Shown in pieces: positions 36,334 to 44,755 of a stretch of 64,000 nt of DNA. The number at the start of each line of letters is the position of its first letter. Position 1 is the first letter of the stretch. The stretch covers positions 4,928,501 to 4,992,500 of the forward strand of contig NZ_CP048817.1 in assembly GCF_014171475.1 (NCBI RefSeq), given 5' to 3'. The DNA is from Sphingomonas sp. So64.6b. GTDB lineage: Bacteria > Pseudomonadota > Alphaproteobacteria > Sphingomonadales > Sphingomonadaceae. Under the pieces are notes generated by a model, which was not told where the DNA came from, searched no databases, and was given only the letters and a program-made list of their open reading frames with translations. The translations under genes were made by a program, and so were the position numbers.

Positions 36334-37629
36334 ATGCTGGCACAACCGGGCCCCGGAACCGAAAAAACCTCTTCGGCGGTGCAGCCGGGGGCATGGTTCG
36401 CACTGGCGTTGCTGACCGCGATGACGACCTTCAACCAGATCGACCGCCGCGTGGCATCGCTCGTCATCGAACCGCTGAAGCACGAATTCCTGCTCACCGA
36501 CGCGCAGCTCGGCATGCTGACCGGGCTCGCTTTCGGCATGATCTACGCGTTGACCTCGATCCCGCTCGGGCTGCTTGCGGACCGGGTAAATCGCAGCAAG
36601 CTGCTCGCACTCGTCGTGGCGGTGTGGAGCGCGATGACCGCATTCGCTGGTTTTGCGACAAGCTATGCGCATTTGCTGCTGACCCGGGTCGGCGTGGGTG
36701 CCGCTGAATCGGGCGCGTCGCCGACCGCCACATCGATCATCACCGACCTGTTCCCGCGCGACAAACGCGCGACCGCAGTCGCCATTTATCAGACCGGCAT
36801 CCCGATTGGATCGTTCCTGTGCTTCATCGTCGGCGCCTGGATTGTCGCGCATTATGGCTGGCGAGCGGCGTTCATGGCGGCGGGCCTGCCCGGCATCCCG
36901 CTGGCGATCCTGATCTATGTGTTTCTGAAGGAGCCCAAGCGCGGCTTCTACGATCAGAACGGGCCGGCCTATGACGGCGCGTGGCGCCAGCGCCTGTCCG
37001 ACGCGATCGGCTTTATCGGTCGCGACAAGCGCGTGCTGTTGCTCATGGTCGGCGCGGCATTGCTGTCTGCGGCGAACACCGGCGTCACCGGCTGGTTCGT
37101 GCCTTTCCTGATGCGCGAACAGGGCATGTCGATTCAGAGCGCGGGCATGGTGATCGCCTTCGCGTCCGGCATCTGCGGCGGCATCGGGCTGATCTTCACT
37201 GGTGCGCTGACCGACCGGATCGCGAAGGGCGATCCCAATCGCATGCTGATCATGTGCGGCGTGATCGCGTTGCTGACGATGGTGCTGGCGGCATGCGCAT
37301 TGCTTGCGCCGAGCGTCGCGCTGACCGTTGTCGCGATCTCCGCTTACAGCCTGGTCTGCTATTCCTTTCTCGGGATCAGCTATGGCGCGCTGCTTAACCT
37401 GACTCCGTCGGGTTTCCGGGGAACGGTGATTTCGATCGAAATGGTCATGGCGAATCTGTTCGGTTATGGCGGCGGCCCATTCGTCGTCGGCGTGCTGAGC
37501 GACGCCTATGGCGGCCCGCATTCGCTGAAATGGGCGATGCTGACGCTTAACCTCCTCTATCTCGCCGGGGGCGGATGCTTCCTGATCGCCGGCCGGCTGA
37601 ACCGGAAGCGGGAATTGGCCGCAGGCTGA
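36334..37629 (+). CDS. MFS transporter (spinster-like)
   Basis: This 431-residue, 12-segment major-facilitator protein has motif A-like GLLADRVNRSKLLAL between segments 2 and 3, and an N-terminus typical of the spinster-like group (ALLTAMTTFNQIDRRVASLVIEPLKHEF). Members of this group are frequent in sphingomonad aromatic and steroid clusters and probably move organic acids. ATG 36334 follows GGAGAG at 36323-36328. It is divergent from AtuA-like 2 and convergent with the SnoaL-like gene at 37636, only 6 bp apart. It likely imports, or exports, a steroid-type acid. Confidence 0.9.
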   Translation: MLAQPGPGTEKTSSAVQPGAWFALALLTAMTTFNQIDRRVASLVIEPLKHEFLLTDAQLGMLTGLAFGMIYALTSIPLGLLADRVNRSKLLALVVAVWSAMTAFAGFATSYAHLLLTRVGVGAAESGASPTATSIITDLFPRDKRATAVAIYQTGIPIGSFLCFIVGAWIVAHYGWRAAFMAAGLPGIPLAILIYVFLKEPKRGFYDQNGPAYDGAWRQRLSDAIGFIGRDKRVLLLMVGAALLSAANTGVTGWFVPFLMREQGMSIQSAGMVIAFASGICGGIGLIFTGALTDRIAKGDPNRMLIMCGVIALLTMVLAACALLAPSVALTVVAISAYSLVCYSFLGISYGALLNLTPSGFRGTVISIEMVMANLFGYGGGPFVVGVLSDAYGGPHSLKWAMLTLNLLYLAGGGCFLIAGRLNRKRELAAG

Positions 37630-37635
37630 CCGACG

Positions 37636-38115
37636 CTAGCGGTCGGCGCGGGAGAGCAAGTCGTGCGCTTCCGGCGAGCCGTCCAGCACACGGTTGGTCC
37701 GCTCGACGATACGCCACCCGTCCGGGGTCCGGGCGAGCGTCCAGTGGTTGATCGATGCGCGCAGCAGCGTGAATTGCTCGCCGGCATTGAGCGCCAGCAT
37801 TGAATAACCGACCGCCTCGGCATGATCGCCATGGATGCTGACCTGCGCCGGTGCGGTCATATGCATCGACCCGCGCCGAACAAGGCCCTGATGCCGCTCG
37901 CCATGATAGATCCGGATCAGCGCGTCGCGGCCTTCCGCTCGTGCGACGCCACCCGGATCATAGGCGCCATCCTCGGTCCACAAGGCTGCGGTTTGCGGGC
38001 CGAGGCCGGCGTCCGCCAAGGGGCCGTAACTGGCGAGTAGGCGCTGAATGGCGAGTTCGTCCTCGACCCGCGCGAGCCGCTGGTCGAGCTTCGCAAGCCG
38101 GTCGTTCGTCGCCAT
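37636..38115 (-). CDS. SnoaL-like (NTF2-fold) protein
   Basis: This 159-residue NTF2-like domain contains ELAIQRLLASYGPLADAG and LWTEDGAYDPGG as the first helix-strand unit and WRIVERTNRVLDGSPEAHDL at the end. ATG 38115 overlaps the upstream OYE stop as TGATG. It ends a leftward unit made of ligase, SDR, OYE and this gene. It parallels the SnoaL-like gene at 26365, which also ends a ligase unit, though the two are only distantly similar. It may be an isomerase, hydratase or accessory protein; activity unknown. Confidence 0.83.
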   Translation of the reverse strand: MATNDRLAKLDQRLARVEDELAIQRLLASYGPLADAGLGPQTAALWTEDGAYDPGGVARAEGRDALIRIYHGERHQGLVRRGSMHMTAPAQVSIHGDHAEAVGYSMLALNAGEQFTLLRASINHWTLARTPDGWRIVERTNRVLDGSPEAHDLLSRADR

Positions 38116-39260
38116 CAAGTCAGCCTTTTCAAGTTTGCCCGGTCGAAGGGCAGGAAGGGATGGCCGTCGCGCAGCCGGGATATCCAGCCCGGATCGTTGA
38201 GCAGGGCGCGACCGACCGCGATCAGGTCGAATTCAGCGGCTTCGAGCCGTGCCAGGACCGCGTCGAGATTGTCATCCGCTTCCATTGGCCGCTCCACGCC
38301 GAGCGAATCGCGCGGCGTGCCCATGCCAATGCCACCGACCGTCATCGACGCGACCCCAGTCAGCCGCTTGGCCCAGCCGGCGAGGTTGAGTGACGAATCG
38401 GCAAAGGCCGGCTGGTCGAAATAGCGCTGGCTGGCGTCGAACAGGTCGACCCCGGCTTCGGCCACCGGACACAACAACGCCGCCAGCGCATCCGGCGTAT
38501 CGGCCAGGCGCGCCAGATAGTCCTGCATCTTGAATTGCGAGAAGCGGAACAGGATCGGCCGTTGGGGCCCGATCGCGTCACGTATAGTTCGCACCACCGC
38601 GACGGCGAAGGCAGTCCTGCGCGATGCGTCGCCGCCCCAGATATCGTCGCGCCGGTTGGTTTCGTGCCACAGGAAGCTGTCGATCAGATAGCCGTGCGCG
38701 GCATGGATCGCTATGCCATCGAAACCCAACTCGATCGCGGCGCGTGCGGCGCGAGCGTAGGACTCGATGATATCGGCGATCTCGCCATCGCTCGCCGGCC
38801 GCGTGTCCGGCAGCATCCGTTCGACATAAGCGGGATCGAGCGAGACTGACCCACCGATCCGCCCCCACACGCCGGAGGGGCGAATACCGACGATTTCGGG
38901 CTCGGTGCTCGATGCCGGGTCGCGCATCGGGCCCTGGTGCCAGAGCTGCGGGACGATCAGCCCCCCGGCGCCATGCACTTGATCGACGACCTTACGCCAG
39001 CCGGCTTGTGCCGCATCGCCATGAAGCTGGGGCACCTCGGGAAAGTCGACTGCGGCGGCATGGTCGATCGCCACGCCCTCGGTCACGATCAGACCGACCC
39101 CGGCCGCAGCGCGGCGAGCATAATAGGCGGCGACATCGGCGCCGGGCACGCGGCCCGGGCTGAACTGCCGCGTCATCGGCGACATCACGATCCGATTCGG
39201 TACGGTCAGGCCGCCTAGCCGGAATGGCGTGAACAAGGCAGCGACGTCGGCCCGTGCCAT
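38115..39260 (-). CDS. Old-yellow-enzyme-like NADH:flavin oxidoreductase
   Basis: This 381-residue FMN TIM-barrel enzyme begins LFTPFRLGGLTVPNRIVMSPM, the classic OYE start. The HAAHGYLIDSFLWHETNRRD segment contains the substrate-binding histidine pair and proton-donor tyrosine, and the C-terminal AVGRALLNDPGW binds FMN phosphate. No C-terminal iron-sulfur domain is present, so it is a simple ene-reductase type. It likely reduces an activated C=C bond, for example in an enone steroid intermediate. ATG 39260 was chosen; a GTG at 39278 would overlap the SDR stop (GTGA). Confidence 0.9.
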   Translation of the reverse strand: MARADVAALFTPFRLGGLTVPNRIVMSPMTRQFSPGRVPGADVAAYYARRAAAGVGLIVTEGVAIDHAAAVDFPEVPQLHGDAAQAGWRKVVDQVHGAGGLIVPQLWHQGPMRDPASSTEPEIVGIRPSGVWGRIGGSVSLDPAYVERMLPDTRPASDGEIADIIESYARAARAAIELGFDGIAIHAAHGYLIDSFLWHETNRRDDIWGGDASRRTAFAVAVVRTIRDAIGPQRPILFRFSQFKMQDYLARLADTPDALAALLCPVAEAGVDLFDASQRYFDQPAFADSSLNLAGWAKRLTGVASMTVGGIGMGTPRDSLGVERPMEADDNLDAVLARLEAAEFDLIAVGRALLNDPGWISRLRDGHPFLPFDRANLKRLT

Positions 39261-39274
39261 CACGCCGGCCGCGC

Positions 39275-40060
39275 TCACGCCAGCCAGCCCCCATCGACCG
39301 CGATCATCGATCCGGTAACGAACGATCCCGCATCGCTTGCCAGCATCAGCGCCGGGCCGATAATCTCCGATGGATCCGCTACGCGCTTCTGCAGCGTGCC
39401 GGCCGCGCTCTTTTCCATCAGCGCCTCGCCGCCCGACGTAACCATACGCGTCGCCATCGGCCCGGGCGCGATCGCGTTGACGCGGATGTGGTCGGCGGAG
39501 AGCGCATTGGCGAGCGATCGGGTTATCTGCCAGAGCGCCGCCTTGGATGAGCTGTAGCCGATCTGCGACGCGGTGCCGAAGAACGCGCCGACGGTCAGGA
39601 TATTGATGATCGATGCTCCGCCTGCGCGCGCGGCCGGGGATGCGGCAAGCAGCGGCCTGAGCGCCTTTGTGAGGAACAACGGCCCGCGCGCGTTGACCGC
39701 ATAACTCTTCTCGAATAGCGCGGGCGTCGCCTCGTCGATGCCATAGGGCAGGGCGGCGCCGGCATTGTTGACGAGGATGTCGAGCTGGCCGCAGCGTGCG
39801 GTAATGGCATCGACCAGCGCGGCGATCGCATCCATGTCGCCGACATGCGCGGGGATCGCCAGCGCATCGCCGCCCGCTTGCCGGATGGATTCGGCGGCGG
39901 CTTCGCAATCATCGGCCTTGCGGCTGGAAATGACCACGCGTGCACCGGCGGCGGCGAAGCCGCGCGCCATCTCATAGCCGAGCCCGCGTGACGATCCGGT
40001 CACCAGCGCGGTGCGGCCACTCAGGTCGAACAATGCCTTGAGGTCGGGAAGCGCGATCAT
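39275..40060 (-). CDS. SDR family oxidoreductase with Thr at the catalytic Ser position
   Basis: This 261-residue classical SDR has TGSSRGLG (21-28), NNAG (98-101) and the YSSSK motif with Tyr169 and Lys173. Where the catalytic Ser is expected, the sequence reads NILTVGAF, so Thr156 may substitute. Arg or Ser after beta-2 (SSRKAD) suggests NADPH use. ATG 40060 overlaps the ligase stop by ATGA. As second gene of the unit from 41.75 kb, it probably reduces or oxidises a CoA-bound hydroxyl group. Confidence 0.87.
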   Translation of the reverse strand: MIALPDLKALFDLSGRTALVTGSSRGLGYEMARGFAAAGARVVISSRKADDCEAAAESIRQAGGDALAIPAHVGDMDAIAALVDAITARCGQLDILVNNAGAALPYGIDEATPALFEKSYAVNARGPLFLTKALRPLLAASPAARAGGASIINILTVGAFFGTASQIGYSSSKAALWQITRSLANALSADHIRVNAIAPGPMATRMVTSGGEALMEKSAAGTLQKRVADPSEIIGPALMLASDAGSFVTGSMIAVDGGWLA

Positions 40061-41748
40061 GCCTGGTCCTTCATTTCGCGTAGGAAAGTGCCGCGATCGA
40101 TCTTCATCGTCGGGGTTCGCGGCAGTGGCGTCACCCGCACTGCGATATCGCGCGGTACTTTGTATCCGGCGAGGCGGGAGCGCGCGTAGCCGCGCAATTC
40201 ATCGATATCGATCAGCTGTGCGTGGCGCGGCACGACCGTGGCGGCGATCCGCTCGCCAAGCCGCTCGTCGGGCCGGCCATAGGCGACCACCTCCGCGACC
40301 ATCGGGTGCTCGCCAAGGACTCGCTCGACCTCCGCGCAATAGATATTCTCACCGCCCGAGATGACCATGTTCTTGCGCCGGTCGGCGAGATACAGGCGCC
40401 CATCGGCGTCGACCCAGCCATTGTCGCCGGTGCGCAGCCAGCCATTGGTGATCGTCTCGGCGGTCGCCTGGTCGTCGCCGATATAGCAACGCATCATGCC
40501 GATGCCGCGCATGCAGATCTCGGCATGCTCGCCGATCACCGCGTCCGATCCATCGTCGCGCACGATCCGCACCTCGACCGTCGGCAGCACATAGCCGACC
40601 GATTCCGGATGCTCAATATAATCGGAGCCGCAGATCGAGGATATCCACGCGGCGGATTCGGTCTGGCCATAGGTGTTGGACACCATCACCGTCGGCACCA
40701 CGTCGCGCATCCGCTCGACCAGTTTCAGGTCAAGCGCGGCGGCCCCGTTCGACAGCACCATCAATGTGCCGAGATTGTGCGGCCCGACCTTTGGCGAGGC
40801 GAGCATGTCCGACAACATCGTCGGCACGAAGCCGAGCCGGGTAAGTGGTTCGCGCTCCATCAGGTCAAGCGCGACCTCGGCATTCCATCGGGTGAAGACA
40901 AACAGCGGGGCGCCATAATAAAGCCCGCGCAGGAACGGCATAATGCCGGAAAAGTGGAAAACCGGCGCGGCGATGATCGTCGCCGCCTTGGCCGATCCGC
41001 GTTCCACCGGAATCTCGCGGCCGAATTCCATCGCGAAGCGGCGGTCCTGGATCGCCCCGACCAGGCCGGCGATCCCCACCACATGCGCCATCGCGCCATC
41101 GTCGAGCCGCACCGCTTTCGGCCGGCCAGTCGTGCCGGAGGTGAAGAGCACGATCGCGGCATCGTCGGGCGCGCGCTCGACCGGGTCGAATGGCGCGTCG
41201 GGACCGTTGGCCAGCAGATCGGCAAGATCGCGGTCGCGTGCATCGCGGACGAGACTCGGCGCGCCCGAGACAATCATCCGCCAGTCGGCCGACGCCGGCT
41301 CTGCTTGCAATGCTGCGGCGCGATCGGCGTCTGCGATCACCAGTCGCGCCTTCACCTGGCTGATCGCATGGACCATTTCCTCCGGCGCGCAGCGCGTGTT
41401 GACCATCACCGCCGCTGCGCCGACCGCATGCACCGCCATGAAGCAGGCCATCCATTCGACGCCCGACGTCATCGCCAGCGCGACATAGTCGCCGCGCGTC
41501 ACCCCGAACTCGTCGGCGAATACGCGCGCCAGCCGCCCGGCGAGAGCGAAGATCGTGTCGTAGCTGTACGATTGCTGTTCGGTTTGCAGCATGCGCCGCG
41601 CGCCGTGATTCTGGCCGGCGCGATAAATGCCGCTCAGGCTGTGCGGGATATTACGGAACATCTCACCGCGCGGGCCGGCAATTGTTTCGAACATTTCGCC
41701 CGGCGCAGTCAGGGCAAGCGCGACGGGGTCGATACAGCGGTAAATCAT
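40057..41748 (-). CDS. AMP-dependent acyl-CoA ligase
   Basis: This 563-residue ligase has the P-loop FTSGTTGRPKAV, NTYGQTESAAW, the hinge GWLRTGDNGWVDADGRLYLADR and the catalytic lysine in TPTMKIDRG. It is somewhat longer than the other ligases of this type here. GGGAGGATCC sits just before ATG 41748. It heads the leftward unit ligase-SDR-OYE-SnoaL and has the shared island motif 78 bp upstream. The substrate is not known; a steroid or terpenoid acid fits the context. Confidence 0.9.
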   Translation of the reverse strand: MIYRCIDPVALALTAPGEMFETIAGPRGEMFRNIPHSLSGIYRAGQNHGARRMLQTEQQSYSYDTIFALAGRLARVFADEFGVTRGDYVALAMTSGVEWMACFMAVHAVGAAAVMVNTRCAPEEMVHAISQVKARLVIADADRAAALQAEPASADWRMIVSGAPSLVRDARDRDLADLLANGPDAPFDPVERAPDDAAIVLFTSGTTGRPKAVRLDDGAMAHVVGIAGLVGAIQDRRFAMEFGREIPVERGSAKAATIIAAPVFHFSGIMPFLRGLYYGAPLFVFTRWNAEVALDLMEREPLTRLGFVPTMLSDMLASPKVGPHNLGTLMVLSNGAAALDLKLVERMRDVVPTVMVSNTYGQTESAAWISSICGSDYIEHPESVGYVLPTVEVRIVRDDGSDAVIGEHAEICMRGIGMMRCYIGDDQATAETITNGWLRTGDNGWVDADGRLYLADRRKNMVISGGENIYCAEVERVLGEHPMVAEVVAYGRPDERLGERIAATVVPRHAQLIDIDELRGYARSRLAGYKVPRDIAVRVTPLPRTPTMKIDRGTFLREMKDQA

Positions 41749-41815
41749 GGATCCTCCCGCGTCGCTTGCGGACGCCTCCGCCGTATAGACAAGCAAGCGC
41801 GGAACATCGACGCGA

Positions 41816-41835
41816 CCGCCATTTGGTGACACGCA
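41816..41835 (-). promoter_or_regulatory. Shared island motif between ligase and amidohydrolase genes
   Basis: On the minus strand the copy reads GTCACCAAATGGCGGTCGC, directed at the ligase unit (start 78 bp away); the core CATTTGG is at 41820-41826 on the plus strand. It is strikingly like the copy before the MBL-fold gene: 20 of 23 positions agree over the extended site. It may also serve the divergent amidohydrolase gene at 41881. Confidence 0.6.
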
Positions 41836-41880
41836 TTACCTCCACGAAGCGGTATGATGGGACAAAATAAGGAGGGGCCG

Positions 41881-42759
41881 ATGCCGATACCCAAGGGCCT
41901 GCGTGCGATCGACACGCATGTGAACATTCCCTGGAGCCAGCACGATGATGCGCGTTACGGCGCCTTTCGCGGGTTGCAGCGCGACCGCGAGAGTCTCGAT
42001 AGTTTCACGATGCCCGCCCAATATATGTTTCGCGCCATCCCCGATCTGGGGGACGACTCGAGCACCTATGTCGGTCGCGTACTCAAGGCGATGGACAAAC
42101 ATGATGTCGCCGTCGCGCTGATCCCGGCGGGCGATGCTATCACTTATCCCGAAATCGTGCGCGACCATGCCGACCGCTTCGTGTTCCAGGCCGCGGTCGA
42201 CCCCAATAAGGGGATGGACGAAATCCGCCGAATCCGCGGGATTCACGCCGAATACGGCCTCAAGGGGCTGAGCTATTTCGCCTCGGGCTCGATGCCGCAG
42301 GTGGCGATCAACGGGAAGGAGATGTACCCGTTCTACGCGCTGGCGTGCGAACTCGAACTGCCCTTCTTCCTCAATGTCGGCGTGCCAGGGCCGCGTATCC
42401 CGCTGGCCACTCAGAAAGTCGAACTGCTCGATGAAATCTGCTGGTTCTTTCCGGAACTGACCGTGGTCATGCGCCATGGCGGTGAGCCCTGGGAAGATAT
42501 GGCGGTCAAGCTGATGCTGAAATATCCGAACCTCTATTATTCGACCAGTGCGTTCGCGCCGCGCCATTATCCCAAGGCGATCATCGATTATGCGAACACA
42601 CGTGGCGCGGACAAGATCATCTATGCCGGCTATTTCGCCGCCGGCCTGTCGCTCGACCGGATCTTCGCCGAACTGCAGGACGTGCCGTTCAAGGACGAGG
42701 TGTGGCCCAAATTCCTGTCGGGCAACGCGGCGAAGATATTGAAGCTGCCGGTGCCCTGA
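41881..42759 (+). CDS. Amidohydrolase-2 family protein with degenerate metal ligands
   Basis: This 292-residue TIM-barrel protein of the ACMSD/amidohydrolase-2 type starts at ATG 41881 after AAGGAGG (41869-41875). The first metal motif reads IDTHVN (His13, Asn15) instead of DxHxH, and near the C-terminus IIYAGYFAAG stands where the family usually has an Asp in a SDYP-like motif. RHGGEPWEDM keeps a middle His. Family members decarboxylate or hydrolyse ring-cleavage products; this copy may be non-hydrolytic or use fewer metal ligands. It is transcribed alone, convergent with the SDR at 42771. Confidence 0.82.
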   Translation: MPIPKGLRAIDTHVNIPWSQHDDARYGAFRGLQRDRESLDSFTMPAQYMFRAIPDLGDDSSTYVGRVLKAMDKHDVAVALIPAGDAITYPEIVRDHADRFVFQAAVDPNKGMDEIRRIRGIHAEYGLKGLSYFASGSMPQVAINGKEMYPFYALACELELPFFLNVGVPGPRIPLATQKVELLDEICWFFPELTVVMRHGGEPWEDMAVKLMLKYPNLYYSTSAFAPRHYPKAIIDYANTRGADKIIYAGYFAAGLSLDRIFAELQDVPFKDEVWPKFLSGNAAKILKLPVP

Positions 42760-42770
42760 ACGCCGGCGGG

Positions 42771-43514
42771 TCAGTGCATGTACGAGCCGCCATTCACAAA
42801 CAGCGTCTGCCCGGTGATGAAACGGGCGCGGGGTGAGAGTAGGAAAACGATCGCCTCGGCCACTTCCTCGGGTTCGGCCATTCGTCCCATCGGGGCGTCG
42901 GCCATACCCGCCGGGCGTCCGCCCGTTATGGCGGCGCGAGCTCGGACCGCCGGCGAGGCCGTCGCACCAGGGGCGACGGTGTTGACTCGAACCGCCGGCG
43001 CACCTTCGGCGGCGAGTGCGCGGCTCAGCGCCGTCACGCCGCCCTTGCTCGCGCTATAGGCGCTGAAGCCGGACATGCCGCGAAACGCCGCGCCGGACGC
43101 GACATTGACGATCGCACCGCCATGCGCGGCCAGCAATGGCAGCGCCGCGCGGCAGGTGCGGAACGTACCCGCCAGATTGATCTCGAGCACGTCGCTGAAC
43201 AGCGCATCGTCGGTCTCGCCGAGCGCCGCTTGCGGGAAAATCCCCGCAACATTGGCCAGCATGTGCAGCGCACCGAAGCGCTCGATCGTCGCACGTAATC
43301 CGGCCTCGACCTGCTCGGTGTTACGCACGTCCATGCGCAGGGCGATCGCCTGGCCGCCCGACTGGATGATCCCCTCCGCTACAGCGTCGGCCTTGGGTGA
43401 GCGGTCGGCCAGTGCCACCGTGGCGCCATGCGCGCTGAGCAGACGGGCGGTCGCTTCGCCGATACCGCTCCCCGCGCCGGTGACGAGCGCGACCTGGCCG
43501 GTAAGCTCGCTCAC
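42771..43514 (-). CDS. SDR family oxidoreductase
   Basis: This 247-residue classical SDR has TGAGSGIG (12-19), Asp37 after beta-2 pointing to NAD(H), ANVAG in place of NNAG, and Ser140, Tyr153 and Lys157 (YSASK). It starts with GTG 43514 overlapping the MaoC stop (GTGA). It is the last gene of the long leftward operon that begins with ipdA. A 3-hydroxyacyl-CoA dehydrogenase role next to the hydratase is likely but not shown. Confidence 0.87.
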   Translation of the reverse strand: MSELTGQVALVTGAGSGIGEATARLLSAHGATVALADRSPKADAVAEGIIQSGGQAIALRMDVRNTEQVEAGLRATIERFGALHMLANVAGIFPQAALGETDDALFSDVLEINLAGTFRTCRAALPLLAAHGGAIVNVASGAAFRGMSGFSAYSASKGGVTALSRALAAEGAPAVRVNTVAPGATASPAVRARAAITGGRPAGMADAPMGRMAEPEEVAEAIVFLLSPRARFITGQTLFVNGGSYMH

Positions 43515-43978
43515 GCCCCTTCCGGAAAATAGCGGCTGATCGTATCGATCGTGCAGGCCGGGCGTTCCGTGCCGTCGCGTTCGAGTGTCACCCGGATCGT
43601 CGCCTGGACCGCGCCCTTGATCTCCTCGATCGCGATAATCTCACCGCGTCCGCGCAGCCGGCTGCCGGCGGGCACCGGCGAGAGGAAGCGCATCCGGTCG
43701 GCGCCGACATTGACGCCCATCGACACGCCGCGCACCTCGATCATCTCGGGCAGGAAATGATTGACCAGGCTCATCGTCAGATAGCCGTGCGCGATCGTGC
43801 CGCCGAACGGGCCAGTCTTCGCGCGCTCGACATCGACATGGATCCATTGATGATCGCCGGTTGCGCGGGCGAACAGATCGATCATCTCCTGTGTGACGGT
43901 CAGCCATTCCGTCGGGCCAAGCACCGCGCCCGCCGCGTCGAACAGGGCCGCGGGCGCTGCAAAGACCCGCGCTTTCAT
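43511..43978 (-). CDS. MaoC-like (R)-enoyl-CoA hydratase
   Basis: This 155-residue single hot-dog domain carries the hydratase-2 motif ATGDHQWIHVD with Asp42 and His47 as the catalytic pair, followed by GGTIAHGYLTMSL. Such proteins add water to trans-2-enoyl-CoA to give (R)-3-hydroxyacyl-CoA. It overlaps ipdF upstream by ATGA and the SDR downstream by GTGA. Paired with that SDR it could carry out hydration and oxidation in beta-oxidation of the open-chain remnant of ring C/D. Confidence 0.88.
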   Translation of the reverse strand: MKARVFAAPAALFDAAGAVLGPTEWLTVTQEMIDLFARATGDHQWIHVDVERAKTGPFGGTIAHGYLTMSLVNHFLPEMIEVRGVSMGVNVGADRMRFLSPVPAGSRLRGRGEIIAIEEIKGAVQATIRVTLERDGTERPACTIDTISRYFPEGA

Positions 43979-44751
43979 GCGTGCTGGCTCGATACGGCAA
44001 GGATTTCGCCGGTCATGTAACTCGACAGGTCCGATGCGAGGAACAGGATGACGTTCGCCACCTCCCAGGGTTCGGCATAGCGCCCCAATGCTTCCCGCTT
44101 GGTGAGCTCTTCGAGCAGGCCCGGCGGCGTGACCTTGCCAAGCGCGGCGTGCATTGCCAGGCTTGGCGCGACTGCGTTGATGCGCACGCCATGCTCCGCC
44201 GCCTCAACCGCCGCACACCGGGTAAAGGCCATCACCCCCGCCTTCGCCGCGGCATAATGCGCCTGCAGTTTTTGCGCGCGCCAGCCGAGCACCGACGCAT
44301 TGTTGACGATTACCCCGCTACCGCGCGCGTAGAGATGCGGCAGGATCGCGCGGGTCATACGAAACACGCTGGTCAGGCTGACATCGATCACGCTCGACCA
44401 TTGCTGGTCGGTCATTTCGACGATCGACGCTGCCCCGCCCAGGCCGGCATTATTGACCAGGATGTCGATATGGCCGAGCCGGTCGATCGCGCCGGCGACT
44501 ATCGCCTGTACCTGCGCCTCGTCGGTCACGTCGCACACCGCCACATCGGGTCGGGCATGGCCGGCGGCAGCGATGGCGTCGGCGGTTTCGTTCAGCCGCC
44601 GCTCGTGCGTGTCTGACAGGAACAGCCGTGCGCCCTCCTCCGCCGCGCGGCGCGCGGTCGCGCCACCGATGCCGCTGCCGGCGGCGGCGGTGATCAGCAT
44701 CGTCTTTCCGGCCATCATGCCCGACGGAATTGGATAGGCGGGGGCGGTCAT
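43975..44751 (-). CDS. ipdF: IpdF-like SDR
   Basis: This 258-residue SDR has an unusual cofactor loop, TAAAGSGIG (21-29), NNAG (100-103), Ser153, Tyr166 and Lys170. The pattern NNASVLGWRAQ followed by HYAAAKAGVMAFTRC, and the C-terminus SYMTGEILAVSSQH, closely recall IpdF (Rv3559c) of mycobacteria. IpdF oxidises the hydroxyl group of the 5-hydroxy HIP-derived CoA ester so that ring D can later be hydrolysed. Its place between FadE-type and MaoC genes in the ipdA-led operon supports this. Confidence 0.85.
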   Translation of the reverse strand: MTAPAYPIPSGMMAGKTMLITAAAGSGIGGATARRAAEEGARLFLSDTHERRLNETADAIAAAGHARPDVAVCDVTDEAQVQAIVAGAIDRLGHIDILVNNAGLGGAASIVEMTDQQWSSVIDVSLTSVFRMTRAILPHLYARGSGVIVNNASVLGWRAQKLQAHYAAAKAGVMAFTRCAAVEAAEHGVRINAVAPSLAMHAALGKVTPPGLLEELTKREALGRYAEPWEVANVILFLASDLSSYMTGEILAVSSQHA

Positions 44752-44755
44752 GGGT

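Noticed and set aside
37622..37645. Possible hairpin terminator between the convergent MFS and SnoaL genes
   Set aside because: The arms are only about 5 bp, overlap both coding ends and have no T-run.
40222..41829. A 535-codon open frame on the plus strand
   Set aside because: It is the mirror frame of the acyl-CoA ligase gene, whose ATP loop and hinge motifs are intact.
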